A stretch of 64,000 nucleotides of DNA. Source: Psychrobacter immobilis (GTDB lineage Bacteria; Pseudomonadota; Gammaproteobacteria; Pseudomonadales; Moraxellaceae). Below, piece by piece: positions 1-7,822 of this stretch. Below the pieces are notes generated by a model. It did not search any database. It worked only from the letters and a program-made list of their open reading frames with translations, and was not told where the DNA came from. Location of the stretch: positions 1-64,000 of the forward strand of contig NZ_CAJGZN010000015.1 of assembly GCF_904846235.1 (NCBI RefSeq), read 5' to 3'. The translations under genes and the position numbers were made by a program. How positions within the stretch are numbered: the stretch's first letter is position 1; every line of letters starts with the position of its first letter.

Positions 1-127
1 GTTTGCAAGGCTTAAGCATTTTCGTAGTATCGCTACTCGCTATGAGAAGTTAGCGCGTAATTTTAAGTCAATGCTTTATCTGGCGTGTACTATCGTTCAT
101 TGTAAGATGAATTGAAGACACGCCCTA
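1..127 (+). mobile_element. Right end of an IS5-family insertion sequence (partial)
   Basis: The sequence opens inside a transposase reading frame that stops at 113-115 and is followed at once by a terminal repeat, GAATTGAAGACACGCCCTA, at 109-127. The same terminal sequence, with one change, closes the MITE at 5609-5782 and in shortened form the remnant at 60894-60932. A stop codon overlapping the inverted repeat is normal for compact single-gene DDE elements. The left end lies outside the window, so length and target duplication cannot be read. The family call rests on the C-terminal residues and the element layout. Confidence 0.75.
2..115 (+). CDS. IS5-family DDE transposase, C-terminal fragment
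   Basis: Frame 2 is open from the window edge and encodes 37 residues before TGA: FARLKHFRSIATRYEKLARN at the start, then FKSMLYLACTIVHCKMN. This pattern (F-x-K/R-L-K-x-F-R-x-I-A-T-R-Y-E-K, then a short hydrophobic run) is the usual C-terminus of IS5/IS427-type transposases, which carry out cut-and-paste transposition. The catalytic DDE residues lie upstream of the window. Whether the element is intact cannot be told from here. Confidence 0.7.
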   Translation, partial: FARLKHFRSIATRYEKLARNFKSMLYLACTIVHCKMN

Positions 128-350
128 AAATCACCCCAAACGTTGTTGCAAACCTAGCTAAGGTCTCGACATTATCGTCGGCTTGCGCCTCGTTTGGTGC
201 ACCTTTAGCAATCAGCAGCCCTAATATTTGAATGTTCAACAGACCCTAACATCGTTATTGATAGTAAGAAAAAAGTGGCGCCGTGTAAAGCGGTCTTACA
301 TTAAGTATCACAAGACGGCCGACCAGACCTATGCTACATAAGGCAGCCAG

Positions 351-1631
351 TCACTTTGCCCGTACTGTGGTTTTAATCATGCCAAAACTGGCTATTAATA
401 ACGCCAGTATCTGCACAAACAATAACAACCATACGGTAAGAGACCACTGCCCTCGCGCATAAGCTATGCCACCCAGCCATGCCCCTAGCGTACCGCCTGT
501 GTAATAGCCCATATAATATAGACCCGAAGCTAATGAGCGACCCTTTTTCACATTGACCGCGATATAGCTGATGGTCGCCGACTGCGTGATAAATACACCT
601 GACGACATAATGGCCAGTCCTATAATCACCCCCCATAATGGCGTGACCAAAGTTAATAATACTCCGACCATAGATACGACGATAGCCACCCGTACTGTAC
701 GCGCTGAGCCAAATCGGCGTAGCAATGTCGTAGACAGCGGCGTGATGATGACACCAAGCAAATATACTGCAAAAATATTGGCGAGCGCACCAGTACCAAG
801 CTCATAAGGCTTATCTGCCAAATGTAAATTGATAAAAGTGAAGCAGCCTACAAGGGAGAACAGCACGCAAGCGCCAAGCAGACATGCTGTTACCACATAG
901 CGATTGGTGACATGCTCACCCAGCGTCTGTATCGCTGAGCGAAAATTAGGATTGGCCACAAAGTGACGAGACGATGGTAGCATCTTGCCGACCCATATCG
1001 CGCCTAGCAAGGTCATTGCCGTCATCACATAGTAACCATGACGCCAGCCAATCAGCTCATGCAAATGCCCAAGCAAGAACCGACCCATAAAGCCGCCAAG
1101 CACGCATCCTGACACATAAAAGGACATCAGCTCAGTCATCGCCCGGCCCTCAAACTCCTCACCGATATAAGCAATCGTCACCACCGTAATACCTGGTACA
1201 GACAATCCTTGCATGAAGCGCCAAATGCCGACCCATTCAATGCTCGAGCTCTGGGCAATGAGTGCTGTTGGTATCGCTAAAAACAATAAAGCGCCAACGA
1301 TAAACGACTTGCGCCCGACCGCATCTGAGAGCATGCCTAGAAATGGTGACATAATGGCAATGGCTAACACAGTGGCACCAACGATCATGCCAGCCTGCAC
1401 TTCGGTCGCAGCAAAGTCCACCATCATGACCGGTAGCACCGCTTGGATAGAGTACACTTGTAAAAAAGCAAACATACCTATCAGGCCAATTGTGAGCTTC
1501 AATATCCACGACGTTGAATGATTGGAGGTGACTGGTGGCACAGCTGTTATGTCTTGGATCTGATCTTTAGAATTATTCACAGGGGATCTGACTATATTGG
1601 TTATACCATGACTGCAAATAATAACCGTCAC
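351..1631 (-). CDS. MFS transporter, 12-TM drug/metabolite exporter type
   Basis: The 426-residue inner-membrane protein has about 12 hydrophobic segments. It carries the MFS loop 2-3 signature as GMLSDAVGRKS near residues 100-110 and a second GRFLLGHL-type loop. It resembles the YnfM/arabinose-efflux branch of the major facilitator superfamily; the substrate is unknown. The longest frame begins with GTG at 1631 and no convincing ribosome-binding site is visible. Later GTG codons (residues 18 and 31) are also possible, and the first transmembrane helix starts only near residue 43. A perfect 21-bp inverted repeat lies about 20 bases upstream of the GTG. The gene ends toward the IS remnant. Confidence 0.8.
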   Translation of the reverse strand: MTVIICSHGITNIVRSPVNNSKDQIQDITAVPPVTSNHSTSWILKLTIGLIGMFAFLQVYSIQAVLPVMMVDFAATEVQAGMIVGATVLAIAIMSPFLGMLSDAVGRKSFIVGALLFLAIPTALIAQSSSIEWVGIWRFMQGLSVPGITVVTIAYIGEEFEGRAMTELMSFYVSGCVLGGFMGRFLLGHLHELIGWRHGYYVMTAMTLLGAIWVGKMLPSSRHFVANPNFRSAIQTLGEHVTNRYVVTACLLGACVLFSLVGCFTFINLHLADKPYELGTGALANIFAVYLLGVIITPLSTTLLRRFGSARTVRVAIVVSMVGVLLTLVTPLWGVIIGLAIMSSGVFITQSATISYIAVNVKKGRSLASGLYYMGYYTGGTLGAWLGGIAYARGQWSLTVWLLLFVQILALLIASFGMIKTTVRAK

Positions 1632-2070
1632 TGGCGTGGATGATAGAGAGGAATAACGGTGATTTTGCTTATGCTAAATGTATAAGCAAAATCACCGTTA
1701 TTAAACGATAAATGCTCATCATAATGACAGGCAAATTATGGTAGCACATTCACTAATATACTCAGGTTTAAAAGTGTTATTGCCTCTTGATAGATTCTTT
1801 ATTTGGGTTCGAGATTATCGTAGAAAAACTTGACTAGGAATCACATTTCGACTTAAGACGGTGAAGACAGTTTTCGACTCACGAGGTCATGATTAACGTT
1901 ACGTTTATTGCATATACAGGATAGTATGGTTAGATGCTGTTGACGCATTTGTTAATCATTTAACTACTTTAACGATTGATAACAGTGACAGTTAACAATC
2001 ACTACCTACGTCTATTTTTTCTAACCTAGAGACGTGCACGACTACACAATCTTTTAGAATACAATTTACT
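1632..2070. other. Divergent intergenic region, MFS gene / polyester hydrolase gene
   Basis: These 439 bases separate two divergently transcribed genes. Apart from the 21-bp inverted repeat at 1652-1702 I see only AT-rich sequence that should hold the promoters of both genes. No coding frame in it is convincing. Confidence 0.5.
1652..1702. repeat. Perfect 21-bp inverted repeat with 9-nt loop
   Basis: The arms at 1652-1672 and 1682-1702 are exact reverse complements, with the loop GCTAAATGT between. The motif AACGGTGATTTTGCTTAT is inside the left arm. No T-run follows on either strand, so it is not a standard intrinsic terminator. It lies in the leader or promoter of the MFS gene (minus strand) and 370 bases from the divergent hydrolase gene. 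Confidence 0.85.
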
Positions 2071-3015
2071 ATGATGAAAAATATGGTGCTTTTAAAACTT
2101 ATTATTGCGGTGAGTACATTGGTTTTCTCTACGATGGCTGTAGCAGAAATAACTGTGTCCGAAACTAGCGTTAAAAGTCTCAGTCCAGTTGGATCAACAC
2201 TCGACGCTACAAACTCACTAGCGGCAGTAGACTGTATAAAGGATGATACTATCACTGCTACTGAGCTCACAAAAACACGCGATAACGGTCCGTTTTCTAT
2301 CAGTACCAAGCACGTGAGTCGCCAATCAGCCAATGGCTTTGGTGGCGGTACCATACATTATCCAACGGATGCTGGTAGCTGTGGTCTGCTAGGTGGTATC
2401 GCGGTAGTGCCAGGTTACGTGTCTTATGAGTCTTCTATCAAATGGTGGGGACCGCGTCTAGCCTCTTGGGGATTTGTCGTTATCACTATTAATACTAGCT
2501 CCATTTATGATAATCCGGATAGCCGTGCTGAACAATTGAGCGCGGCTCTCGATCACCTTGTCGCTGATGAAACAGTGGGGCATATGATAGATCCAAATCG
2601 TTTGGGCGCGATTGGCTGGTCAATGGGCGGCGGCGGTGCGCTACGATTGGCAACTGAACGCAGTACGGTGCAAGCCATCATTGCACAAACACCCTATCAC
2701 GATACGAGCTATGGCGCGATGGATACGCCTGCTCTATTCATCGCTTGTGAAAATGACCGTATCGCCCCGAATAAAAAATACACCAATACTTTTTATCAAA
2801 AAGCTGACGGTCCAAAAATGAAGGTCGAGATTAACAACGGCAGTCATTTCTGTGCCAGCCATCGTTTTAACGAGAAACTATTAAGCAAACCTGCTATCGC
2901 ATGGATGCAACGTTATATTAACGGCGATACCCGTTTCGATAAATTCTTATGTGGCAATGAAAGCTACAAAGATGATCCTCGTATATCTGCCTATGATTAC
3001 GAAGACTGTTTGTAA
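2071..3015 (+). CDS. Secreted PETase/cutinase-like polyester hydrolase (alpha/beta hydrolase)
   Basis: A 314-residue secreted serine hydrolase. The signal peptide is about residues 1-25 (hydrophobic core LLKLIIAVSTLVF, cleavage after AVA). Nucleophile Ser184 sits in GWSMGGGG; Asp229 in ACENDRIAP and His259 in NNGSHFCAS complete the triad. The segment SSIKWWGPRLASWGFVVITI and the tail AWMQRYINGDTRFDKFLC follow Ideonella PETase and the Antarctic Moraxella lipase/PET hydrolase almost word for word. Cys226 and Cys261 match the extra disulfide of type II PETases, and Cys294/Cys313 the C-terminal disulfide. Cys55 and Cys104 may form a third. Tyr replaces the PETase wobbling Trp (TPYHD) and Phe260 replaces its Ser after the His. 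Esterase activity on polyesters or lipids is well supported; action on PET is inferred. Expressed alone. Confidence 0.9.
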   Translation: MMKNMVLLKLIIAVSTLVFSTMAVAEITVSETSVKSLSPVGSTLDATNSLAAVDCIKDDTITATELTKTRDNGPFSISTKHVSRQSANGFGGGTIHYPTDAGSCGLLGGIAVVPGYVSYESSIKWWGPRLASWGFVVITINTSSIYDNPDSRAEQLSAALDHLVADETVGHMIDPNRLGAIGWSMGGGGALRLATERSTVQAIIAQTPYHDTSYGAMDTPALFIACENDRIAPNKKYTNTFYQKADGPKMKVEINNGSHFCASHRFNEKLLSKPAIAWMQRYINGDTRFDKFLCGNESYKDDPRISAYDYEDCL

Positions 3016-3160
3016 GCTATTTTTAACCTACTTACGGAAGGGAGAACAGCTTTCACTGCTGATGATGACATTTGAATAACAACTCTTTTTTATTTTTACA
3101 CATTTACATTGCTTCTATCTTTTTTCTTACAGACTTTACTCCTTTAAAAATTAATAATCA

Positions 3161-3268
3161 TATAGTCAATCCTCTATAAATTGGATACGGTGTCAGGCTC
3201 GCTTAGTCTACAACTTGTAGTACTTTCACTCGCCTTCCTTGTATCCAAATTATATTAAACCGACTATA
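3161..3268 (+). repeat. Dispersed 108-bp repeat, copy 1 (MITE-like)
   Basis: The copy is bounded by TATAGTC at 3161 and GACTATA ending at 3268. It matches, in reverse complement and with a few changes, the stretch at about 37242-37349. Shared blocks include CTTCCTTGTATCCAAATTAT and TTGTAGTACTTTCACTCG. It sits in the 308-bp spacer between the hydrolase gene and the first MBL-fold gene. No coding potential is seen. Confidence 0.8.
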
Positions 3269-3324
3269 GGGTGCTATAAACAAGTAAAACGATTGAATAA
3301 ATGAACGATTAAGGAGCAATGTTG

Positions 3325-4071
3325 ATGACTGATAAGATGTATGATTTGGGTGCAGGATTTTGGAGTATTCGAGGATCATTTATCAAAAACGGTATCCTTG
3401 ATATCGGTGTCCAGTGTGCACTCATAAGACTATCATCAGGACGGTTTATCTTTTTGGATAGCTATACATTAACTGGCGATGTGCGTCAGCAAGTCATGGC
3501 ATTGACCAATGATGGTCAAAATGTCGAAGCCGTCCTCAATGTTCATCCATTTCATACAGTACACTGTGCTCAAATGGCAGAAGACTTTCCGCAAGCGACG
3601 TTTTATGGCAGTAGCCGACATCCAGAGCAAGTACCTGAAGTCAATTGGGCAGATGACTTGGTCGAAAGCGATGCCATTGCTGCACGCTACCCTGAACTCC
3701 AATTCTCTATACCTCAAGGCATCTATTACATCTCACCTGACGAGACGGTTCATGCCAGCTCCTTATTGGTCTATCATCCTGCTAGCCAGAGCATTTATGT
3801 CGATGATACCTTTGAGATACCCCCTTCCAAGTTAATAAATACCGTGCAGCCTAACCTGGGCTTACACCCTACTACCAAAAAAGCGCTCAAAGATGAGCCA
3901 AACGCAGCTAAGCACTATTGTGATTGGGCAGTAGAGCTAGCACACGAGTGGCGCGATGGTCGTCATTTTTGCGGTGCACATTCAGGCTTAGTGGTATTTA
4001 AGGAAGGTCAGTTTGAGACAGCACTTATCTCAGCGATTGATTTGGCTCGCCCTGAGCTTGAAAAAGCATAA
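3325..4071 (+). CDS. Metallo-beta-lactamase-fold protein, paralogue 1
   Basis: A 248-residue cytosolic protein with the general layout of an MBL-superfamily (DUF4336-like) domain: an N-terminal strand-rich part (GAGFWSIRGSF, FIFLDSYTLTGDVR), then NVHPFHTVHCAQM where the HxHxDH metal motif would be, and a later YHPASQSIYVDDTF strand. The canonical HxHxDH is not present, so zinc hydrolase activity is uncertain. I chose ATG 3325 rather than the ATG at 3319 because AGGAG at 3311 then has normal spacing and the protein aligns end to end with the next gene. No partner reveals its substrate. Confidence 0.75.
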   Translation: MTDKMYDLGAGFWSIRGSFIKNGILDIGVQCALIRLSSGRFIFLDSYTLTGDVRQQVMALTNDGQNVEAVLNVHPFHTVHCAQMAEDFPQATFYGSSRHPEQVPEVNWADDLVESDAIAARYPELQFSIPQGIYYISPDETVHASSLLVYHPASQSIYVDDTFEIPPSKLINTVQPNLGLHPTTKKALKDEPNAAKHYCDWAVELAHEWRDGRHFCGAHSGLVVFKEGQFETALISAIDLARPELEKA

Positions 4072-4191
4072 AAGCGTGAACCTTTAGAACACATACTACT
4101 AAAACAACTCGAAAAACAAAGTTTACGGTGAAAAAGTAGCTTCGTTTTATTTACATATTTTATTTAATTAACTAGACGAGGAAAACTATAA

Positions 4192-4938
4192 ATGTCAGAT
4201 AAAATTCATGATTTAGGGGCAGGGTTTTGGAACATACGCGGAACATTCCGTCTCGGTGGCGTGTTAAATATCGGCACTCAATGCTCGTTGGTCAAGCTGC
4301 CATCAGGGAAATTTATCTTTTTGGACAGTTACGCTCTAACGGGTGATGTTCGAGATGAGATTATGGCACTCACTAACAATGGTCAAGATGTCGAAGCGGT
4401 GCTGAACGTACATCCGTTTCATACAGTCAGCTGTGCTCAAATGGCAAAAGACTTTCCGCAAGCGACGTTTTATGGCAGTAGCCGTCACCATAAAAAAGTG
4501 CCAGGAATCGATTGGGCAGATGACTTAGTCGAAAGTGACGCAGTCGCTGCACGCTATCCTGAGCTCAAGTTCTCAATATCAGAGGGCATTTACTATATCT
4601 CGCCCAATGAGATGATTCATGCAGGCTCTCTATTGGCCTATCACCCTACCAGCCAAAGCTTGCACGTAGATGATACGTTTATGAGTCCACCAACGAAGCT
4701 ATTAGAAACTGTATTGCCTGAATTAATATTGCATCCTACGACCAAAAAAGCTCTGAAAAACGAGCCAAACGCTGGCGCGCAATACTGCGACTGGGCGATC
4801 AACTTGGCAAGTGAGTGGCGCGACGTTCGTAATTTCTGTGCAGCACACTCTTATCTTGTTCAGTTCAAAGAAGGCGAGTTTGAAAAGGCCTTATTAAAAG
4901 CCATTAAGAAAGCTCGTCCCAAACTAGAAACAGCATAG
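4192..4938 (+). CDS. Metallo-beta-lactamase-fold protein, paralogue 2
   Basis: 248 residues, clearly a tandem duplicate of the preceding gene, in register over the whole length (for example ALTNNGQDVEAVLNVHPFHT and ATFYGSSRH shared). As in its neighbour the metal site is NVHPFHTVSCAQM rather than HxHxDH. GAGGAAAA stands before the ATG. The 120-bp gap and a single terminator after this gene suggest the pair may be transcribed together. Function unknown; a role as a degenerate or unusual MBL hydrolase is inference. Confidence 0.75.
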   Translation: MSDKIHDLGAGFWNIRGTFRLGGVLNIGTQCSLVKLPSGKFIFLDSYALTGDVRDEIMALTNNGQDVEAVLNVHPFHTVSCAQMAKDFPQATFYGSSRHHKKVPGIDWADDLVESDAVAARYPELKFSISEGIYYISPNEMIHAGSLLAYHPTSQSLHVDDTFMSPPTKLLETVLPELILHPTTKKALKNEPNAGAQYCDWAINLASEWRDVRNFCAAHSYLVQFKEGEFEKALLKAIKKARPKLETA

Positions 4939-4974
4939 CTTTTATCGCATTTTGACAGACGTCTTTGATAAACA

Positions 4975-5024
4975 TAAAAACGGGTCGCTATTACTGTATT
5001 TACTAATGTAGCGACCCGTTTTTT
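4975..5024. terminator. Bidirectional intrinsic terminator
   Basis: The stem ACGGGTCGCTA...TAGCGACCCGT is flanked by an A-run on the left and a T-run on the right. It serves the convergent MBL-fold gene (plus) and nsrR (minus). Confidence 0.85.
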
Positions 5025-5051
5025 AAGCCAATGACTTTATAAAACATGCGA

Positions 5052-5567
5052 TTATCGAAACAGCAATGTCGCCAGCTCATCTTCATTGTTCAGAATATCT
5101 GCCAATGTATAACGCTCGAGCACATTAATAAATGCGGTGAGCGCTTCAAAGAACACGCTTTTAAGCTGACAGGCTGGACTGATTACACAGCCTAGAGATT
5201 TATTCTTTTCTTCCTCAATGAATGTCACTGGTAAATCCGCCTGATGAGCGCCCTGCTCGCTATCCTTATGAGATGCTGGTACGGCAAAGCACTCTACCAG
5301 ATTAAAATCAGGCTCTATCTGTTTGATCAATACGCCCAAATTGATATCCTTAGGCGCACGTGCCAATCGTATGCCGCCATTTTTGCCACGCACACTCTCT
5401 ATATAACCGAGCTGGCCCAGCTGATGAATAATCTTGGTCAAATGACTTTTGGAAATACCATAACTATCAGCAATATCGCTAATATTAGCCAATAGTGATG
5501 GATCTGGTCTCACGGCTAAATAAATCAATGAGCGTAGCGCGTAGTCACTATAGTTGGTCAATCGCAT
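5052..5567 (-). CDS. nsrR: Rrf2-family nitric oxide-sensing repressor NsrR
   Basis: A 171-residue Rrf2 regulator. The N-terminal winged helix (MRLTNYSDYALRSLIYLA, SKSHLTKIIHQL, VRGKNGGIRLAR) is close to E. coli NsrR, which loses repression when nitric oxide attacks its iron-sulfur cluster. Cys93, Cys127 and Cys133 (PACQLK) match the three cluster cysteines. Cys93 and Cys127 are separated by about 30 more residues than in E. coli, an insertion that includes HKDSEQGAHQADLP. The ATG at 5567 has AGGAG nine bases upstream. The nnrS gene lies upstream on the same strand, with a MITE between them. Confidence 0.88.
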   Translation of the reverse strand: MRLTNYSDYALRSLIYLAVRPDPSLLANISDIADSYGISKSHLTKIIHQLGQLGYIESVRGKNGGIRLARAPKDINLGVLIKQIEPDFNLVECFAVPASHKDSEQGAHQADLPVTFIEEEKNKSLGCVISPACQLKSVFFEALTAFINVLERYTLADILNNEDELATLLFR

Positions 5568-5608
5568 GTACTTGCGCTCCTATTTTTTATAAATTTTATA
5601 TATTAAGC

Positions 5609-5782
5609 TAGGGCGTGTCATCAATTAGATTATGAGCATTAAAATAAGATAAATTGCCGTCAAACGAGAAAAATAGTGCAGATAATATCGAGATATTGAC
5701 CAACTATTTGACGATGTTTGGCAAAATTTAGCTATTTTTAGCCCATTTAAAGGACACTCGTTCGAATTGAGGACACGCCCTA
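5609..5782. mobile_element. MITE with IS5-type termini
   Basis: A 170-bp non-coding element with inverted ends GGGCGTGTCATCAATTAGAT (left) and, read from the right, GGGCGTGTCCTCAATTCGAA, flanked by TA on both sides (or CTAG, since the ends are palindromic with the flank). The right end matches the IS terminus at 109-127, so that IS family probably mobilises it. It lies between nnrS and nsrR and may carry its own promoter or block readthrough. A 65-residue frame across it is not a gene. Confidence 0.85.
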
Positions 5783-5852
5783 GACAAAGTAAGTCGCATT
5801 TTTGGTAATAACGTTTAGACATAGCATTTGTAAACAGTATCGTTAGCCCGCT

Positions 5853-7106
5853 TCAACCAAATAAACCATCAGGCCGAGGACGTGCCAGCATGGGCAGATA
5901 ACTGATGCAAAATAGCACAAAACACACAATCCAAGCACTTTGCGCCATCATAATCCACATTAGGTAATGACTCATATCTACTAGCGGTAGTAGTACGCGG
6001 CTAATAAATACCAATATCATCAAGCCATACATAACGCTTACCGTTTTTGGCGGTTGATGAATACTGCGACCTGTATGTCCCAGAGATACTCTAGTCATCA
6101 TGGCTAACGTCATCATACCAACACCAGCGATCGCCAGTCCATGCATAGCGATGCTGTGCGGATAACCGAGCCAAGGCTGTAATGCGTATAATAAAAAACT
6201 CAAACACAAGCCTAAAAATGCAATATACAACGACCAAAGTAATGGCTTTTGCCAAATACCTTGATGATACCATCCTATCAGACGAACGATATTAATCACT
6301 GCTACACCGAGCGCGGTCACCGTCAGCAAATATTTATTTGGATAAAATACATCACTAATAAAAAAGGCCAAGAAAAACACTAAGCTTGCTATATCTTGTA
6401 CCTTACTATTACGTAACTTAATGGGTTCTGACGTTTCCACACCTATACTCATACTAAGACCACGTTCGATAAAAAATGGCACTACGCGGCGGCCAATAGT
6501 CAGCACCAAACCGATGATCAAGTAGAACCCAAGATAAATACCTATCTTAGTTGTATTCATATCAGCATCAATAATGCCCCAATAGCAGAGTCCGTTGCCA
6601 AAGGTCAGCAGTGCCAGTTTTGCCAAGATACCCATTTGCTTGTACTGCTTAACTTGCCATACTGCTCGACATATCACATATGCCATCGAGGCGACAAATA
6701 CTACATCAAAAATGGCTGCTATATATAGCCACGATATACTATCACCTATGAGCGTTATGCCAAGCCCAAAACCCAACCAGCTCAGACGAGCCAGCAACCA
6801 ACAGACAAAGATACCTAGCAGTTTATAACCATGCGGCATCATCACCCCTGTCCATGTCTTGACCGCGGTTAGCAAAAACCCGGCTACCACTGCTAGGGCA
6901 TAACCATACACCATTTCATGGCCGTGCCAGTATAACGGGTTCAAAACCTGTGCATCGATATCTGTGTGACCAGTGAACACAAACGCCCATAGCAGCATCG
7001 TTACTACGGCAAATAGCGCAGCAGCACTAAAAAATATGCGAAAGCTTAAATTAAGGATAGGATTCGGAGAGCTTGGTGGTTTGCTAGGTAACTTGATAGA
7101 TTGCAT
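5853..7106 (-). CDS. nnrS: NnrS family membrane protein (nitrosative stress)
   Basis: About 417 residues with some 12 transmembrane helices from residue 25 onward. NPLYWHGHEMVYGYALAVVAGFLLTAV and GLSIS/SLGHTGR-type segments are characteristic of NnrS, a haem- and copper-containing inner-membrane protein that protects against nitric oxide in denitrifiers and pathogens. ATG 7106 is preferred over ATG 7112 because AAGAAG then sits six bases upstream. A palindrome resembling NsrR operators lies at 7144-7166. It is followed by nsrR on the same strand, so the pair probably formed an autoregulated unit before or despite the MITE insertion. Confidence 0.88.
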   Translation of the reverse strand: MQSIKLPSKPPSSPNPILNLSFRIFFSAAALFAVVTMLLWAFVFTGHTDIDAQVLNPLYWHGHEMVYGYALAVVAGFLLTAVKTWTGVMMPHGYKLLGIFVCWLLARLSWLGFGLGITLIGDSISWLYIAAIFDVVFVASMAYVICRAVWQVKQYKQMGILAKLALLTFGNGLCYWGIIDADMNTTKIGIYLGFYLIIGLVLTIGRRVVPFFIERGLSMSIGVETSEPIKLRNSKVQDIASLVFFLAFFISDVFYPNKYLLTVTALGVAVINIVRLIGWYHQGIWQKPLLWSLYIAFLGLCLSFLLYALQPWLGYPHSIAMHGLAIAGVGMMTLAMMTRVSLGHTGRSIHQPPKTVSVMYGLMILVFISRVLLPLVDMSHYLMWIMMAQSAWIVCFVLFCISYLPMLARPRPDGLFG

Positions 7107-7143
7107 AGCCATCTTCTTAAAGAATATAGATGGCTTTAATTAT

Positions 7144-7166
7144 AACATTCATTTTAAATGAACTTT
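7144..7166. promoter_or_regulatory. Probable NsrR operator upstream of nnrS
   Basis: The core TTCATTT-T-AAATGAA (7148-7162) is a 7-1-7 palindrome within AACATTCATTTTAAATGAAC. It agrees with the known NsrR consensus, which has the form AAGATGYATTT-N-AAATRCATCTT. It lies about 40 bases upstream of the nnrS start, and the cognate regulator gene is next door. Confidence 0.7.
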
Positions 7167-7315
7167 ATTAATTTTTAGTCTAACTATCAAATATTTTACT
7201 CATCGAAGTGCTACGCTTGCGGAAATCTCTGAAATAAATTTCCCAATTATAAAAATAGAGAAATCAGGCTGGCTGTTCTTTAGCTATTATTTAGACATGA
7301 CTTAGTCAATACCAC

Positions 7316-7753
7316 TTACAACTGTAATACCGCGATGACTAACGATATGACCACTATCGCCGTGACATACTGCCTAACTTTAAAATATGTGTGACTGATA
7401 ATCTGCGCTTGATGCAGGCTATAATCAATAACCAACAGACTTATAAACCCAATCACTAATAGCCAAATAAAACTGCTGGCTGATAAGATTAAAAACCCAA
7501 GCCAAAGGCCAAGCGCAATGACATTGCTATATAATGGAAGCCTAACTGCCCACTTATTGTCTTCAGCTAAATCTAAATGATTACCCCAATGCGCACCTGC
7601 CATAAATGATGCAATCACTAGTCCATAAGCACTCAATACATCGAGTACTGAACCAAGCATAGGCACGGTAACAACGTCTATCATCAGCAAAAATGCACAG
7701 GCGACAAACGGAATAGCACCTGCAAAAGTTAAATAAGGACTGGGCTTTTTCAT
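7316..7753 (-). CDS. DUF3429 membrane protein
   Basis: A 145-residue protein with four or five hydrophobic segments (PYLTFAGAIPFVACAFLLM at the N-terminus; SAYGLVIASFMAGAHWGNHL in the middle). The AYG-x8-GAHWG pattern is that of DUF3429, an uncharacterised inner-membrane family. It lies 69 bases downstream of the cryptochrome gene on the same strand and is probably cotranscribed with it. No biochemical role is known to me. Confidence 0.75.
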   Translation of the reverse strand: MKKPSPYLTFAGAIPFVACAFLLMIDVVTVPMLGSVLDVLSAYGLVIASFMAGAHWGNHLDLAEDNKWAVRLPLYSNVIALGLWLGFLILSASSFIWLLVIGFISLLVIDYSLHQAQIISHTYFKVRQYVTAIVVISLVIAVLQL

Positions 7754-7822
7754 CGTTTAAACCTATCTTATGATTACTCTAATAATAGTTATCACCTGTT
7801 GAGTGGGAGTTTTCAACATACA

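Noticed and set aside
81-127. Apparent 47-bp MITE with ends GGCGTGTAC and GTCTTC-type repeats near the window start
   Set aside because: The left half (CTGGCGTGTACT) is coding sequence of the transposase C-terminus (L-A-C-T); only the right terminus at 109-127 is a real element end.
5625-5822. 65-codon minus-strand frame between nnrS and nsrR
   Set aside because: Most of it is the 170-bp MITE; no ribosome-binding site and no protein-like composition.
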